From Sabulicella rubraurantiaca (GTDB lineage: Bacteria; Pseudomonadota; Alphaproteobacteria; Acetobacterales; Acetobacteraceae): a stretch of 64,000 nt of DNA. A program made the translations under genes and the position numbers. The notes under the pieces were generated by a model that saw only the letters and a program-made list of their open reading frames with translations, ran no database searches and was not told the origin of the DNA. The stretch's first letter is position 1, and every line of letters begins with the position of its first letter. The stretch lies in the NCBI RefSeq assembly GCF_017355885.1, contig NZ_JAFEUU010000008.1:124001-188000 (forward strand), written 5' to 3'. Below are positions 8,778 through 16,856 of the stretch, one piece after another.

Positions 8778-10032
8778 CACTACCTGGGCACTTTGAATTC
8801 AAGGGGTGTTGGGAAGCTGCGCTTGCAATGCGGACATCGAATAGGCGCGACGAGGTGGGCGAACAGCTGACAAAGGCTCGCGCGTCGCACGGCCGGCAGG
8901 CTGGGTGACGGCGGCGGGCCCAGACGACGAGGCGACATTTTTCCCCCGCTTCAGCCGGCGGTTCTGAGCCAGGAGCAGGTGCTGCAGAAAGGCGAAGGCC
9001 ATGCAGCTCATCAGCGCGTGTCGGTGCAGCCCCGTCCAGGAACGCCCCTCGAAGTGGCCCAGCCCCAGCTCCCCCTTGAGCTGCTGGTGCGCCTGCTCGC
9101 ACACCCAGCGCGCCTTGATGGTCGAGGCCAGCGCGCGCAGTGACGTGTCAGGTCCGAGATTGCTGAGGTGATACTTGCGCTCGCCTGAGGAGCGCCACTC
9201 GCCCACCAGCCAGACCTCCTCGCCCGGCAGGTGGCGGTTGTTGCCCCAGACCGCGCCATCGCCGACCCGGACACGCAGGGCCGCAAACCGAGCCGTCAGC
9301 GCGCCCTTTGTCCCCTGTCGCCAGGTGATCCGACGCCAGGACAGCCCGGCCAGGACCTTCTCCGCCTCTCGCGGCTCCTCATCGGGCACCGGACGTCGCT
9401 TGCGGCCCCGCCACTGCGGCGGCACCGCGACCTGCACGGCGGCGCCGTAGACCTTCTGCACCCGCAGGATGCCCACGGCCCAGAGCAGGCCGCGCTCCGA
9501 CAGCGCCTGGCGGAACGCCGCGCTCGCGCCATAGCCCGCATCGGCCAGCACGGCGCCAAAGCGCACCCCCGCGGCCAGGAGCCGGTCCAGCTCGGCCAGG
9601 GCGATCTCGCCCTTGCTGCGTGGCTGCATCTCCGTATCCGGCACGCCGGCCTGAGCGCAGCGGGCGGGATCGCCGGTCCATTCCTCCGGCAGGAACAGGC
9701 GCAAGGCCACCGGCACGGGCACCTCGCCCTGGGCCAGGGTGAGCGAGACCAGGGACTGGCAGTTGGCCTTCTTGCCCAGCTGCCCACAATACTGCCGGGC
9801 CACGCCCACCGACAGCGTGCCCTTCTTGGGCAGCGCGGTGTCGTCGATCACGAGAAAGGCGCCTGGCCCGCCCACCAGCCGATCGGCCTCGCGTGCCAGC
9901 ACCGTCCAGAGCGGGGCGTCGTCCCAAGCTGTGCTGGCGATGAAGTGCTGCAGCTGGTCATGGCCGCCTCCAGCCGAGGTCACACGCTGGAACTCGGATC
10001 GGCGCGCCAAGACTACAAGTGCCCAGGTAGTG
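8778..10032 (-). mobile_element. IS701-family insertion sequence with CTAG target duplications
   Basis: Terminal inverted repeats CACTACCTGGGCACTT (8778-8793) and its complement (10017-10032) are identical over 16 bases. Both ends are flanked by CTAG (8774-8777 and 10033-10036), the 4-bp YTAG duplication known for IS701. The element is 1255 bp, shorter than typical family members, because the start of the transposase gene is missing. Insertion separated the GFA gene side from the pseudogene at 10053. Confidence 0.9.
8799..10010 (-). CDS. IS701-family transposase, N-terminally shortened
   Basis: The DDE core is complete: FLVIDDTALPKKG (first Asp), VLADAGYG (second Asp) and EQAHQQLKGELGLGHFEGR (Glu). 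PEEWTGDP is another family hallmark. Within the element the frame begins only 22 bases from the terminal repeat. The usual N-terminal DNA-binding region of roughly 90 residues is therefore absent; the protein enters directly at the GHDQLQHFIASTAWDD segment. TTG 10010 is the first plausible start inside the element; the frame stays open past the IS end to 10190. I infer an internal deletion that probably abolishes transposition unless supplied in trans. Confidence 0.75.
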   Translation of the reverse strand: MARRSEFQRVTSAGGGHDQLQHFIASTAWDDAPLWTVLAREADRLVGGPGAFLVIDDTALPKKGTLSVGVARQYCGQLGKKANCQSLVSLTLAQGEVPVPVALRLFLPEEWTGDPARCAQAGVPDTEMQPRSKGEIALAELDRLLAAGVRFGAVLADAGYGASAAFRQALSERGLLWAVGILRVQKVYGAAVQVAVPPQWRGRKRRPVPDEEPREAEKVLAGLSWRRITWRQGTKGALTARFAALRVRVGDGAVWGNNRHLPGEEVWLVGEWRSSGERKYHLSNLGPDTSLRALASTIKARWVCEQAHQQLKGELGLGHFEGRSWTGLHRHALMSCMAFAFLQHLLLAQNRRLKRGKNVASSSGPAAVTQPAGRATREPLSAVRPPRRAYSMSALQAQLPNTP

Positions 10033-10052
10033 CTAGATCGCCCTCCGTCCTT

Positions 10053-10217
10053 ATCCGGAGACTGGCTGCGGCAATGTGCCCCGCTGCTGGCGAACGCCCG
10101 GCGCGACGCCCTCGCCCTCGCCCTCGCCAACGAAGACCTTGGCACGATGCTTGGTCGATACGATGCTGGGCTTTCTCCTTCAGCCGCCACCGGCTGCTCG
10201 AAGGCGACCGTAAGTAG
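10053..10217 (+). pseudogene. Fragment of the family found intact at 31540-32205
   Basis: The reading CAPLLANARRDALALALANE followed by DLGTM matches the segment CARLLANARRDAIALANEDL of the intact gene, and DNA similarity continues to about 10210 out of frame. A GCCCTC triplication distinguishes it. The 5' end is missing at the IS701 insertion and the 3' end is lost before the metallophosphoesterase gene. Confidence 0.7.
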
Positions 10218-10235
10218 GCGCGCTGGCGACGTGGC

Positions 10236-11042
10236 TTAGATCTCCACCACGAGATCTGGCCGGAAGGCAGGATTGGGGTCGAGCACCACATAGCCGCGCG
10301 GATTTGCGACGAGGCGCGTGCGGCCGATCCGGAAATCCTGGCTTTGATGGATGTGGCCGAAGACCCAGAGATCGGGCTGCAGCTCCTCGATGAAGCTGTC
10401 CAAGCGCGAGGCGTAAGCCACGATGAACGGGTCCGCGAGCCGATGCGGCGGCACGGCGCGCAGCGACGGCGCGTGGTGCGTCATGACCACCGTCTTGCCC
10501 GCGAAGGGCTCGGAGAGGCGCTCCCGAAGCCAGCGCACCGACTGATCGTGTAGCTGCGCCGCATCCCTGGGCCGGAAGCGCCGGTAGGCATCACCCGCGA
10601 CCCGGATCGCGTGGAAGTCGTTGATCCGGGCGCGGCGCCGGTCTCCGACGCAGATGTTGGCCAGCCGTCGCACCTCATCCAAGGCGGCCATCGGGTCCTC
10701 GTCGCCGGTGAGCGACAGGCGGAAGTCGGCCCACAGCGTGCAGCCAAGCACGCGCAGTTGGTCGCCCAGCCGGAACTCGTCGCGCTCCAGCACCATCATG
10801 CGCTTGGCCGGAGACAGCGCCTGCAGCTTCGGCACCATGGTGTCGATCTTGCCGCAATAGAACTCGTGGTTGCCGCACACCGCGACGACCGGACGGCCGA
10901 AGGCGGCCTCGGCATTGTCCCAGGGGCACAGACGCCCCTTGGTGAAGGTGTCGCCCGCGAGCAGCGTCACATCGGCCTTCACGGCCGGGGGCTCGAAGCC
11001 TCCGAACTCGCAATGAAGGTCGGACAGGACATGCAGACGCAT
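10236..11042 (-). CDS. Metallophosphoesterase (calcineurin-like)
   Basis: A 268-residue protein with the full dinuclear metal site: SDLHCEFG (D8, H10), LLAGDTF, AVCGNHEFYCG, VMTHHAPS and a terminal GHIHQSQDF. It has no signal peptide, so it is cytoplasmic. Family members hydrolyse phosphodiesters or nucleotides; the substrate cannot be named. The gene stands alone, transcribed toward the relic at 10053, with an A/T-rich promoter region at 11043-11130. Confidence 0.85.
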   Translation of the reverse strand: MRLHVLSDLHCEFGGFEPPAVKADVTLLAGDTFTKGRLCPWDNAEAAFGRPVVAVCGNHEFYCGKIDTMVPKLQALSPAKRMMVLERDEFRLGDQLRVLGCTLWADFRLSLTGDEDPMAALDEVRRLANICVGDRRRARINDFHAIRVAGDAYRRFRPRDAAQLHDQSVRWLRERLSEPFAGKTVVMTHHAPSLRAVPPHRLADPFIVAYASRLDSFIEELQPDLWVFGHIHQSQDFRIGRTRLVANPRGYVVLDPNPAFRPDLVVEI

Positions 11043-11156
11043 GACGGAACGGGTTCCTTGCTGGGCGGGGCGATGCTTGCTAAAACCGAAGAATCATAAG
11101 AAAAATCAAAGACTTAATTTCCATAAACCTGGATGCGGCTCAAGCTGGGCTGCTGG

Positions 11157-11468
11157 TCAGGCCCCATTTTGGACGATGCGGCCGCGTTGAAGATCGATCG
11201 CGAAGCGCGTCTCGGCTTTCGGCTCGACCGTTGGGATGTGGCTGCCGCGGCGCAGCGCGTCTTGGTCGGGTGCCAGAGTGATGACGGTGATCGTGTCCAC
11301 GAAGGTGTCCTCCACGCGCAGGTCGAGCAGGCGCAGCCGGCCGTGCATCGTGGCGATGAAGCCCATGTCGTCGAGACGCTCGGTGAGATCCTGTGCGGCC
11401 TTCACCGGATCGAGCGGCAGGCGCTTATTTTTCAAGAAAGCGTCAACGACCCACGGCGGAATGCACAT
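11157..11468 (-). CDS. Hypothetical protein, 103 aa
   Basis: A short cytoplasmic protein starting MCIPPWVVDAFLKNKR. It has a charged helical region (AAQDLTERLDDMGF) and ends ETRFAIDLQRGRIV. I do not recognise the family. The start at 11468 has GAGGTCCGAG upstream and is preferred to one 28 codons earlier. It lies between the metallophosphoesterase and the plus-strand gene at 11626, all separately transcribed. Confidence 0.5.
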   Translation of the reverse strand: MCIPPWVVDAFLKNKRLPLDPVKAAQDLTERLDDMGFIATMHGRLRLLDLRVEDTFVDTITVITLAPDQDALRRGSHIPTVEPKAETRFAIDLQRGRIVQNGA

Positions 11469-11625
11469 CTCGGACCTCACGAAAGGGTGAGAGAACAAAA
11501 CGGGCACAACGGGAAGGTTTCCGCAAGCCGTTTCGTGACGGCGCGCGACCATGCGCGGGAGGCGCTTGAAACCGTGGGGAGTTCTGTGTTCTTAATTTGT
11601 TCAATCCCGGCATCTTGGACACCGC

Positions 11626-11973
11626 ATGACCACCCTCACCCGCCACCGCTCGGTCGATGACCCTCGCTCCTCGGGCTACATCCGCCACTCGCGTATACGG
11701 CAGGCCGAGGAAGTGCTGGCTCTGATCGCGGAACGGGAAGCCGAGCTGGCGGGGCTGCGGCGGGATCTCTTTGGCCTGGACAGCGAAGACAAGGCGCTGA
11801 GCCTGCTGCTCATGCGCGTGGTGGAGGTCTTTGGCGAGCACGCGCCACGATGGTGGCTGACCCCAATCCATGACGCCGGCGGGCGCACCCCTCGCACCAT
11901 GGCCCTAGGTGGCGAGGCCGAGCTGGTATGGCGTCTGATCGGCTGCGAAGGACGCGAAGGCCGCGACACTTGA
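11626..11973 (+). CDS. Hypothetical protein, 115 aa, with a decayed second copy nearby
   Basis: An N-terminal coiled-coil-like helix (RIRQAEEVLALIAEREAELA) precedes a conserved-looking C-terminal half with VVEVFGEHAPRWWLTPIHDAGG and MALGGEAELVWRLIG. The tryptophan-rich segment followed by LGG recalls the end of MbcA/ParS-type antitoxins, but this is only suggestive and no toxin gene adjoins. A frameshifted copy of the C-terminal half lies at 15779-15961, showing the family travels with this region. Confidence 0.55.
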   Translation: MTTLTRHRSVDDPRSSGYIRHSRIRQAEEVLALIAEREAELAGLRRDLFGLDSEDKALSLLLMRVVEVFGEHAPRWWLTPIHDAGGRTPRTMALGGEAELVWRLIGCEGREGRDT

Positions 11974-12247
11974 ATGGCGGCGGTCCCTCGCCCCGTACCG
12001 AAGGGGCAACGGGTCCCTTCCCCATTCAATGATGGTCTGGCCGCGCCCCAGGTCCCTGGTGGGGCCTGGTTCGGCAGGCCCGTGCCGGGGGGCAGAACCC
12101 GACTCCACACTTCGGAGGCGAGTCGCGGTCTCACGACTGGGGGCGGCCTTTCCGAAGGTCCGGCGCCACTTATGCACAACTCTTGCCGATATCCCGTGGA
12201 CTCTGGTTCCGCACTTCCAGCCGAGCGGTTTTTCCGGGGGTTGGCCG

Positions 12248-12643
12248 TCAGGCCCGGTGTGTCCTGATACTTGAGATCGCGTTGATCAGGCGGCGTGGCT
12301 CAATCGGCTTCTGAAGAAACTCGATCGGCGCGACGGCCTCGGCACGGCGGCGCGTTGTCGGGTCGCCTGATCCCGAGGAAAAGATGACGGGCAGAGGGAT
12401 GCTCCGTCGGGCGATCTCCCCGGCCAATTCAATCCCGTCCATGCCGCCGGGTAGCTTGATGTCCAGCAATGCCACGTCGGGAGCAGTGTCGCTCTCCAGT
12501 ATTTTGAGAGCCTCGGCCGCGTTGGTCGCCGGGCCAAGCACTTGGTACCCGGCTTCCTCCAACAGCAGCACGATGTAATCGGCGATCAGGAACTCGTCCT
12601 CGACAACAAGCACGCGCAACGGCATTTCTTGGACGTCTTTCAT
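12248..12643 (-). CDS. Single-domain response regulator
   Basis: A 131-residue stand-alone receiver. Acidic residues are at 15-17 (VVEDEF), the phospho-acceptor is D61 (ALLDIKLPG), followed by the conserved serine/threonine region (IFSSGSG) and the lysine in LQKPIEP. It has no output domain, so it acts by protein contact. Its ATG overlaps the expected TGA of the upstream sensor kinase gene (ATGA), meaning the two are translationally coupled. Likely partner: the kinase at 12429-13652. Confidence 0.9.
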   Translation of the reverse strand: MKDVQEMPLRVLVVEDEFLIADYIVLLLEEAGYQVLGPATNAAEALKILESDTAPDVALLDIKLPGGMDGIELAGEIARRSIPLPVIFSSGSGDPTTRRRAEAVAPIEFLQKPIEPRRLINAISSIRTHRA

Positions 12644-13652
12644 GTCGGCACTTTGACCTGGCACCGTGTCCCCCCTGCTCGCCCGGTTCGCAGTCGACCG
12701 AGGCTCTGATCTGCCGCGCCAGGCGCCGGACCAGCTTGGTTCCGAGCCCCAGCGACGCTTTGTCGTGCGCGGTCGATGTTGATGCCACACCGGGTCCCAC
12801 GCCGTCATCGGCGATCTCAAGCAGGACGCCGCCTTCGTCTCGGATGCGCAGAGTGGCTTCGAGGCGCCCTTCCGCTCGGCCGACAAAGGCATGGCGGAGC
12901 GCATTCGTGATCAGCTCGTTGGCGATCAAGGCGAGGGGCACGGCTGTGTCAACGCGCAGTTCGATCTGGTCCATCTGCGCAGAAACCGCGATCGGGCGTG
13001 AATCAAGGGCCACGAGGTCATCAATGAGCTTGGAAAGATAGGTCTTGAAGTCGATCTTGCGCCAATCCCTTGCCCGGTAAAGCTGCTCCTGCAGCATGGC
13101 AAGCGACTGGACTCGTCCCGATAGGTCCTCGATTTTGGCGCGGGCGTCATCGTCTGCGATGGCGCGGGCCGTGAAGGTCATCAGGCTGATAACCAGCTGC
13201 AAGTTGTTGTGGAGGCGATGGTAGAGTTCCTGAGCCAGCAGGTCCCGGTTCTCCACATGCTCGCGCCGCTCGGCCATGCGCTGCGTCGCGGCACGGCAAG
13301 CAGCGGCCAGCCGCCTGAGCTGGCGCTCGGACTTGACGACATAGTCGTCGAAGCCGGCCTTGAGCGCGCGGACAGCCAGATCTTCATTCCCGGTTCCAGT
13401 GAACATCACCGCAGGGCAGTCTGGGTGGGTGGCACGGGTGGTGGTGAGGATCTCGAAGCCATCGGCCCAGCCCAGGCTGTAATCCGAGACCAGGAGGCCA
13501 GGCGGCGCCGCAGAAAGCGCCTGATTCAAAGTGGCCCGGTCAGGGATTTCTGTGATGTCTGCCTCGGTGCCGAATTCCTGGCGCAGGACGCGAGCCGCCA
13601 ATCCGCGGATATCCGGGTCGTCGTCGGCAAGGAGGATCCGCATCCTGGTCAA
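12429..13652 (-). CDS. Hybrid receiver-histidine kinase (HisKA_2 type), 3' end frameshifted
   Basis: An N-terminal receiver (D57 in LLVSDYSLG) is fused to a HisKA_2 dimerisation domain with the phospho-accepting histidine in QELYHRLHNNLQLV (H145). The ATPase domain follows, with N box NELITNALRHAF, G1 DDGVGP and LGLGTKLV. The natural C-terminus should read GGTRCQVKVPT and stop inside the ATG of the response regulator. A one-base shortage in the G-run at 12670-12675 instead sends the frame on to 12429 across the regulator gene, adding about 75 meaningless residues. The kinase core is intact either way. Such enzymes sit in light or general-stress signalling in alphaproteobacteria; the signal is unknown. 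Confidence 0.85.
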   Translation of the reverse strand: MTRMRILLADDDPDIRGLAARVLRQEFGTEADITEIPDRATLNQALSAAPPGLLVSDYSLGWADGFEILTTTRATHPDCPAVMFTGTGNEDLAVRALKAGFDDYVVKSERQLRRLAAACRAATQRMAERREHVENRDLLAQELYHRLHNNLQLVISLMTFTARAIADDDARAKIEDLSGRVQSLAMLQEQLYRARDWRKIDFKTYLSKLIDDLVALDSRPIAVSAQMDQIELRVDTAVPLALIANELITNALRHAFVGRAEGRLEATLRIRDEGGVLLEIADDGVGPGVASTSTAHDKASLGLGTKLVRRLARQIRASVDCEPGEQGGHGARSKCRHERRPRNAVARACCRGRVPDRRLHRAAVGGSRVPSAWPGDQRGRGSQNTGERHCSRRGIAGHQATRRHGRD

Positions 13653-13764
13653 CTCGCTGAGGCAAAGAAGGATTAGAGAAGGGCCGGACCCAAGAAGCCA
13701 GCGGGACGTGCGGCTTGCTACCTTCGAAGACTAGAGCACACAACCTGTCAGGATGGTGGAGTAG

Positions 13765-15204
13765 TTGAGTCTGGTGACCATCCCAAAAGAGCACCCTGGC
13801 CCCTCCCCTTCCAGCCTCGGCGGCGGGCACCGACTGCGGCTCACCGGTGGCGCGGTGGCCGCCCTATCGTCCGTTCTCCTGATTGTCACGGCGTTGCTGC
13901 TGAACCTCAACCTACTGCGGCTGCGAGAAGCACGCGGCTTGGTGCGGCTCACCAACGAGATCATGCGGACCTCGGCTGAGGTCAGGACCCAGGTCATCAA
14001 GGCCGAAACCGGCCAGCGCGGATTCCTGCTGACGGCGGAGGGACGCTATCTCGCTCCCTACGAGGAAGCAGCGGCCCGCATCGGTTCTGACCACGCCCGG
14101 TTGGTCGCGCTGGTCCTGGATCCTGAGCAGAAGCGGCGTGCCGTCGCGCTCGGAGCGCTCCTGGACGCCAAGCTGAATGAGCTTCGGCAAACACTTGCTC
14201 TCTACCGGTTGGACCGTGACGGCGCTTTGGCCCTGGTGCGCACCGACGAGGGACAGCGCCTGTCCGAGGAGATCCGGGCCCTTCTGGACGAGTTCGACAA
14301 TGCCGAGCGGCAGTTGCTCGAGGAGCGCACGGATGTGCAGGACGACCGGGCCGAAGCGCTGACGATCCTCGCCGGCACGACAGGGATGCTGTCGTTGATG
14401 AGTGCCCTTCTTGGAGTTGGGCTGATCCGAAAGCAGCGCCAGGAGGAGCAACTCCGCGAGGTCAATGCTGGGCTGGAGCGGCGTGTCACCGAACGTACGG
14501 CAAGCCTGGCCGAAGCCAACCAGGAGCTCGATGCCTTCGCGCACACCGTCTCGCACGATCTCCGCGCCCCCTTGCGGGCCATGCGCGGCTATGCCGCGGC
14601 GCTGGAAGAAGATTTCGGGGAGGCGATCGGGAAGGAAGGGCGCCAATACGTGGGGCGGATCCGCGCTGCTGCCGAGCGGATGGATTCGTTGGTGGAGGAC
14701 ATCCTGACCTATAGCCGTCTCGCGCGAGAAGACATCCGGACCGGGCGCGTCGAACTCGAAGGGGCGGTGGACGCGGTCCTTGAGGCCATGGCGCCTGCCG
14801 TCGCTGAGACGGGCGCTTTGGTCGAGGTGCGGCGTCCAATGCCGGCTGTCCGGGCTCAGGGTGCGATGGTGCGCCAGGCACTGCAGAACCTGATCGGCAA
14901 CGCGCTCAAGTTTACCCCGCCTGGAAAGGCGCCGGTTGTTCGGGTCCGCGCCGAAACGCGGGGCGAAGGGAGTCCGGTGCGTCTGTGGGTCGAGGACGAG
15001 GGGATCGGCGTCGCTGCGACGCATCAGGAGCGGATCTTTGCGCCCTTTGAGCGGCTGCACGGCCGCGAATCCTATCCGGGCACCGGGATCGGACTTGCGA
15101 TCGTCAGCCGGGTCACCGAACGACTTGGCGGCGCCTGCGGCGTTTTCTCCCGACCGGATGGCGGGAGCCGCTTCTGGATGGATCTGCCTGCTTGGAAGGA
15201 TTGA
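13765..15204 (+). CDS. CHASE3-domain sensor histidine kinase
   Basis: A 479-residue membrane kinase. A transmembrane helix (residues 27-50), a periplasmic CHASE3 domain (about 55-190, with AETGQRGFLLT) and a second membrane helix (about 200-220, ILAGTTGMLSLMSALLGVGL) lead to a coiled coil. HisKA follows with H in FAHTVSHDLRAPLRAM, then N box NLIGNALKF, G1 EDEGIGV, FAPFERL and G2 GTGIGLAI. Start candidates are TTG 13765 and GTG 13774; both follow GGTGGAG. The receiver gene at 15211 begins six bases after the stop, a common pairing. It is divergent from the HisKA_2 pair, so the four genes form a back-to-back signalling cluster. Confidence 0.92.
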   Translation: MSLVTIPKEHPGPSPSSLGGGHRLRLTGGAVAALSSVLLIVTALLLNLNLLRLREARGLVRLTNEIMRTSAEVRTQVIKAETGQRGFLLTAEGRYLAPYEEAAARIGSDHARLVALVLDPEQKRRAVALGALLDAKLNELRQTLALYRLDRDGALALVRTDEGQRLSEEIRALLDEFDNAERQLLEERTDVQDDRAEALTILAGTTGMLSLMSALLGVGLIRKQRQEEQLREVNAGLERRVTERTASLAEANQELDAFAHTVSHDLRAPLRAMRGYAAALEEDFGEAIGKEGRQYVGRIRAAAERMDSLVEDILTYSRLAREDIRTGRVELEGAVDAVLEAMAPAVAETGALVEVRRPMPAVRAQGAMVRQALQNLIGNALKFTPPGKAPVVRVRAETRGEGSPVRLWVEDEGIGVAATHQERIFAPFERLHGRESYPGTGIGLAIVSRVTERLGGACGVFSRPDGGSRFWMDLPAWKD

Positions 15205-15210
15205 TGGATC

Positions 15211-15657
15211 ATGGAGAAAGCCGCCGCTTCCCGCGACGACCGCCTCGTGCTCCTCGTGGAGGACGATCCTGACGACGTGATCCTGATGCGTCGGGCCCTG
15301 CGGAGGCTGCCTGCCCCGTTGCAGGTCGAGCATTTGGAGGATGGGGAGCGCGCCATCGCCCGGCTGGCCGATGAGCAGAAACCCGTGCCGGCCGTCGTGC
15401 TGCTGGATTTGAAGCTGCCGCGCCTGTCGGGCTTCGAGGTGCTGCGCTGGATGCGCGACCAGCCTCGGGCCAAGCGGGTGCCCGTGGTCGTGCTGACCTC
15501 TTCAGCCCTGAAGGACGACGTGGGCCGGGCCTACGATCTCGGGGCGAACTCATACCTGGTGAAGCCGGGCGCTCCCGAGGCCCTGGCCGCCATGATGGCG
15601 GATGTCGACCGGTATTGGCTGACGCTCAACGAGCGACCGCCTTTTGTGGCCAAGTGA
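15211..15657 (+). CDS. Rcp1-like single-domain response regulator
   Basis: A 148-residue receiver with VEDDPDDVILMRRAL at the start, phospho-acceptor D66 in VVLLDLKLPRLSG, VVLTSSA, and the lysine of NSYLVKPG. The DPDD motif and long beta4-alpha4 region are typical of regulators paired with CHASE3 or phytochrome kinases. It follows the kinase gene by six bases, so it is in the same operon and almost certainly its target. Confidence 0.92.
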   Translation: MEKAAASRDDRLVLLVEDDPDDVILMRRALRRLPAPLQVEHLEDGERAIARLADEQKPVPAVVLLDLKLPRLSGFEVLRWMRDQPRAKRVPVVVLTSSALKDDVGRAYDLGANSYLVKPGAPEALAAMMADVDRYWLTLNERPPFVAK

Positions 15658-15778
15658 GGCTTCCTCGGCCATTTTCGTTTTCAAACCTGCGACATCGGCC
15701 CTGCAATTCTCCGATACCGCGGAAGTTCTGACGGTGAACTTTGGGCGGGCGGTCGAACTGACGGCCTTGCGCAACGAT

Positions 15779-15961
15779 CGTTTTTGGTTTCGGCAGCGAG
15801 GACAAGGCACTGCGGTCCCTGCTCGTGCGGATCGTCGAGGTGTTCGGCGAGCATGCGCCGAAATGGTGGCTCACCCCGATCCATGACGCCGGTGGCCGCG
15901 CGCCATGGCGCTGGGTGGTGAGATCGAACGGGTCTGGGGGTTGATCGGCCGCGGCGGACGG
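15779..15961 (+). pseudogene. Frameshifted partial copy of the gene at 11626-11973
   Basis: Reading LVRIVEVFGEHAPKWWLTPI, then HDAGGRAP, then MALGGEIERVWGLIG in a shifted frame reproduces the C-terminal half of the 11626 protein with few changes. A deletion in the GGCCGCGCGCC segment near 15900 breaks the frame, and no start is present. The 5' end lies near 15779. The rest of 15658-16055 has no gene that I can support. Confidence 0.75.
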
Positions 15962-16055
15962 TGAAAGCCAGTCGGGGGTCGCTGCGATGGAGGCCCGCTC
16001 TTTGTGGTCGGATCCGCGTTAGGCTTCTGGCGTTCCGTGTGCTTTGTGAGGGCCG

Positions 16056-16826
16056 ATGCCGTCAGACTCCTTCGTGCCCATCAATCACAGCCGCTCTTGG
16101 CGGCCGGGCACCGTCCACGAGGGGGTCATCGAGATCGCCGCACGCATGGCCAAAAGCGACTTTAAAATCCCGGGCATGGCGTTCTACGCGACCTTGGCGA
16201 ATGAGGCAGAGGAAGCCGCCATCGAATTCGCCTCTGAGGCGATGGAGATGTTGAAGGGCGCGGAGCCAGATCACACTAACGCTCTCTCGAATCTCCGGCG
16301 CGCCCACCATCTTCATTATGCCTTCCCGGATGAACTCTGGATGGCGGCTGAGCAGTGCGAGAGCCCCATTGAGAACATCTTGGCGGCGTATCTCATCCTC
16401 GAAGGCACGGACGGCTACAACGACCTCGATTACAACCCATTCTGGGGGGCGCCCTCCTTCCCTGACCCAGCCTGGGGAACGATCTGGACCATTCAGCACC
16501 AGTTCCGCCGCATGCGTCCGGACTTCTTGTTCAAGGTCTGCCTGGAGGGCGAGAACCGCTTTCTCGCAGTCGAGTGTGATGGTCACGATGTCCATGACGG
16601 CACGAAGGAACAAGCCCGCCGAGACCGGAGCCGTGACTGGACCCTTCTCACCAGCGGCATCCCTGTGATCCGCTTCACGGAATTCGAGATCGTTCGCGAC
16701 CCTCAAGCTTGCGTCAAAGACATCATCTCGGTGCTCTCCGGGCTCTGCGAGGATTTGCTTGTGAAGGCTGGAAGGGTCGCTCCTCGAAGATCTGGTCTGC
16801 GCCGGGGTACGGAAGGCCTCAGCTGA
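16056..16826 (+). CDS. PD-(D/E)XK-like nuclease domain protein (DUF559/Vsr-type fold), probable
   Basis: A 256-residue protein. The second half carries an ordered restriction-nuclease-like pattern: ESPIENILAAYL, then FRRMRPDFLF (catalytic Asp), FLAVECDGHDVHDGTKEQAR (E-x-D core and H), RRDRSRDWTLLTSGIPVIRF and TEFEIVRDP. This order is that of DUF559/Vsr-like endonucleases. The N-terminal half is a helical region without recognised domain. The function is inferred to be DNA cleavage or repair; no methylase adjoins. It ends 30 bases before the convergent topoisomerase gene. Confidence 0.6.
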   Translation: MPSDSFVPINHSRSWRPGTVHEGVIEIAARMAKSDFKIPGMAFYATLANEAEEAAIEFASEAMEMLKGAEPDHTNALSNLRRAHHLHYAFPDELWMAAEQCESPIENILAAYLILEGTDGYNDLDYNPFWGAPSFPDPAWGTIWTIQHQFRRMRPDFLFKVCLEGENRFLAVECDGHDVHDGTKEQARRDRSRDWTLLTSGIPVIRFTEFEIVRDPQACVKDIISVLSGLCEDLLVKAGRVAPRRSGLRRGTEGLS

Positions 16827-16856
16827 CCGAAGCTGGACTGCGGGCGGAGAGCATTC

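Noticed and set aside
9231-10217. A 328-codon plus-strand reading frame across the IS701 element
   Set aside because: It is antisense to the transposase and crosses the IS end; only its last part coincides with the pseudogene at 10053 in another frame.
11905-12177. Overlapping minus-strand frames between 11974 and 12247
   Set aside because: They have no start signal, domain or family likeness; the interval is treated as intergenic.
13912-15333. A 473-codon minus-strand reading frame
   Set aside because: It mirrors the CHASE3 kinase and the start of its receiver; all kinase motifs are on the plus strand.
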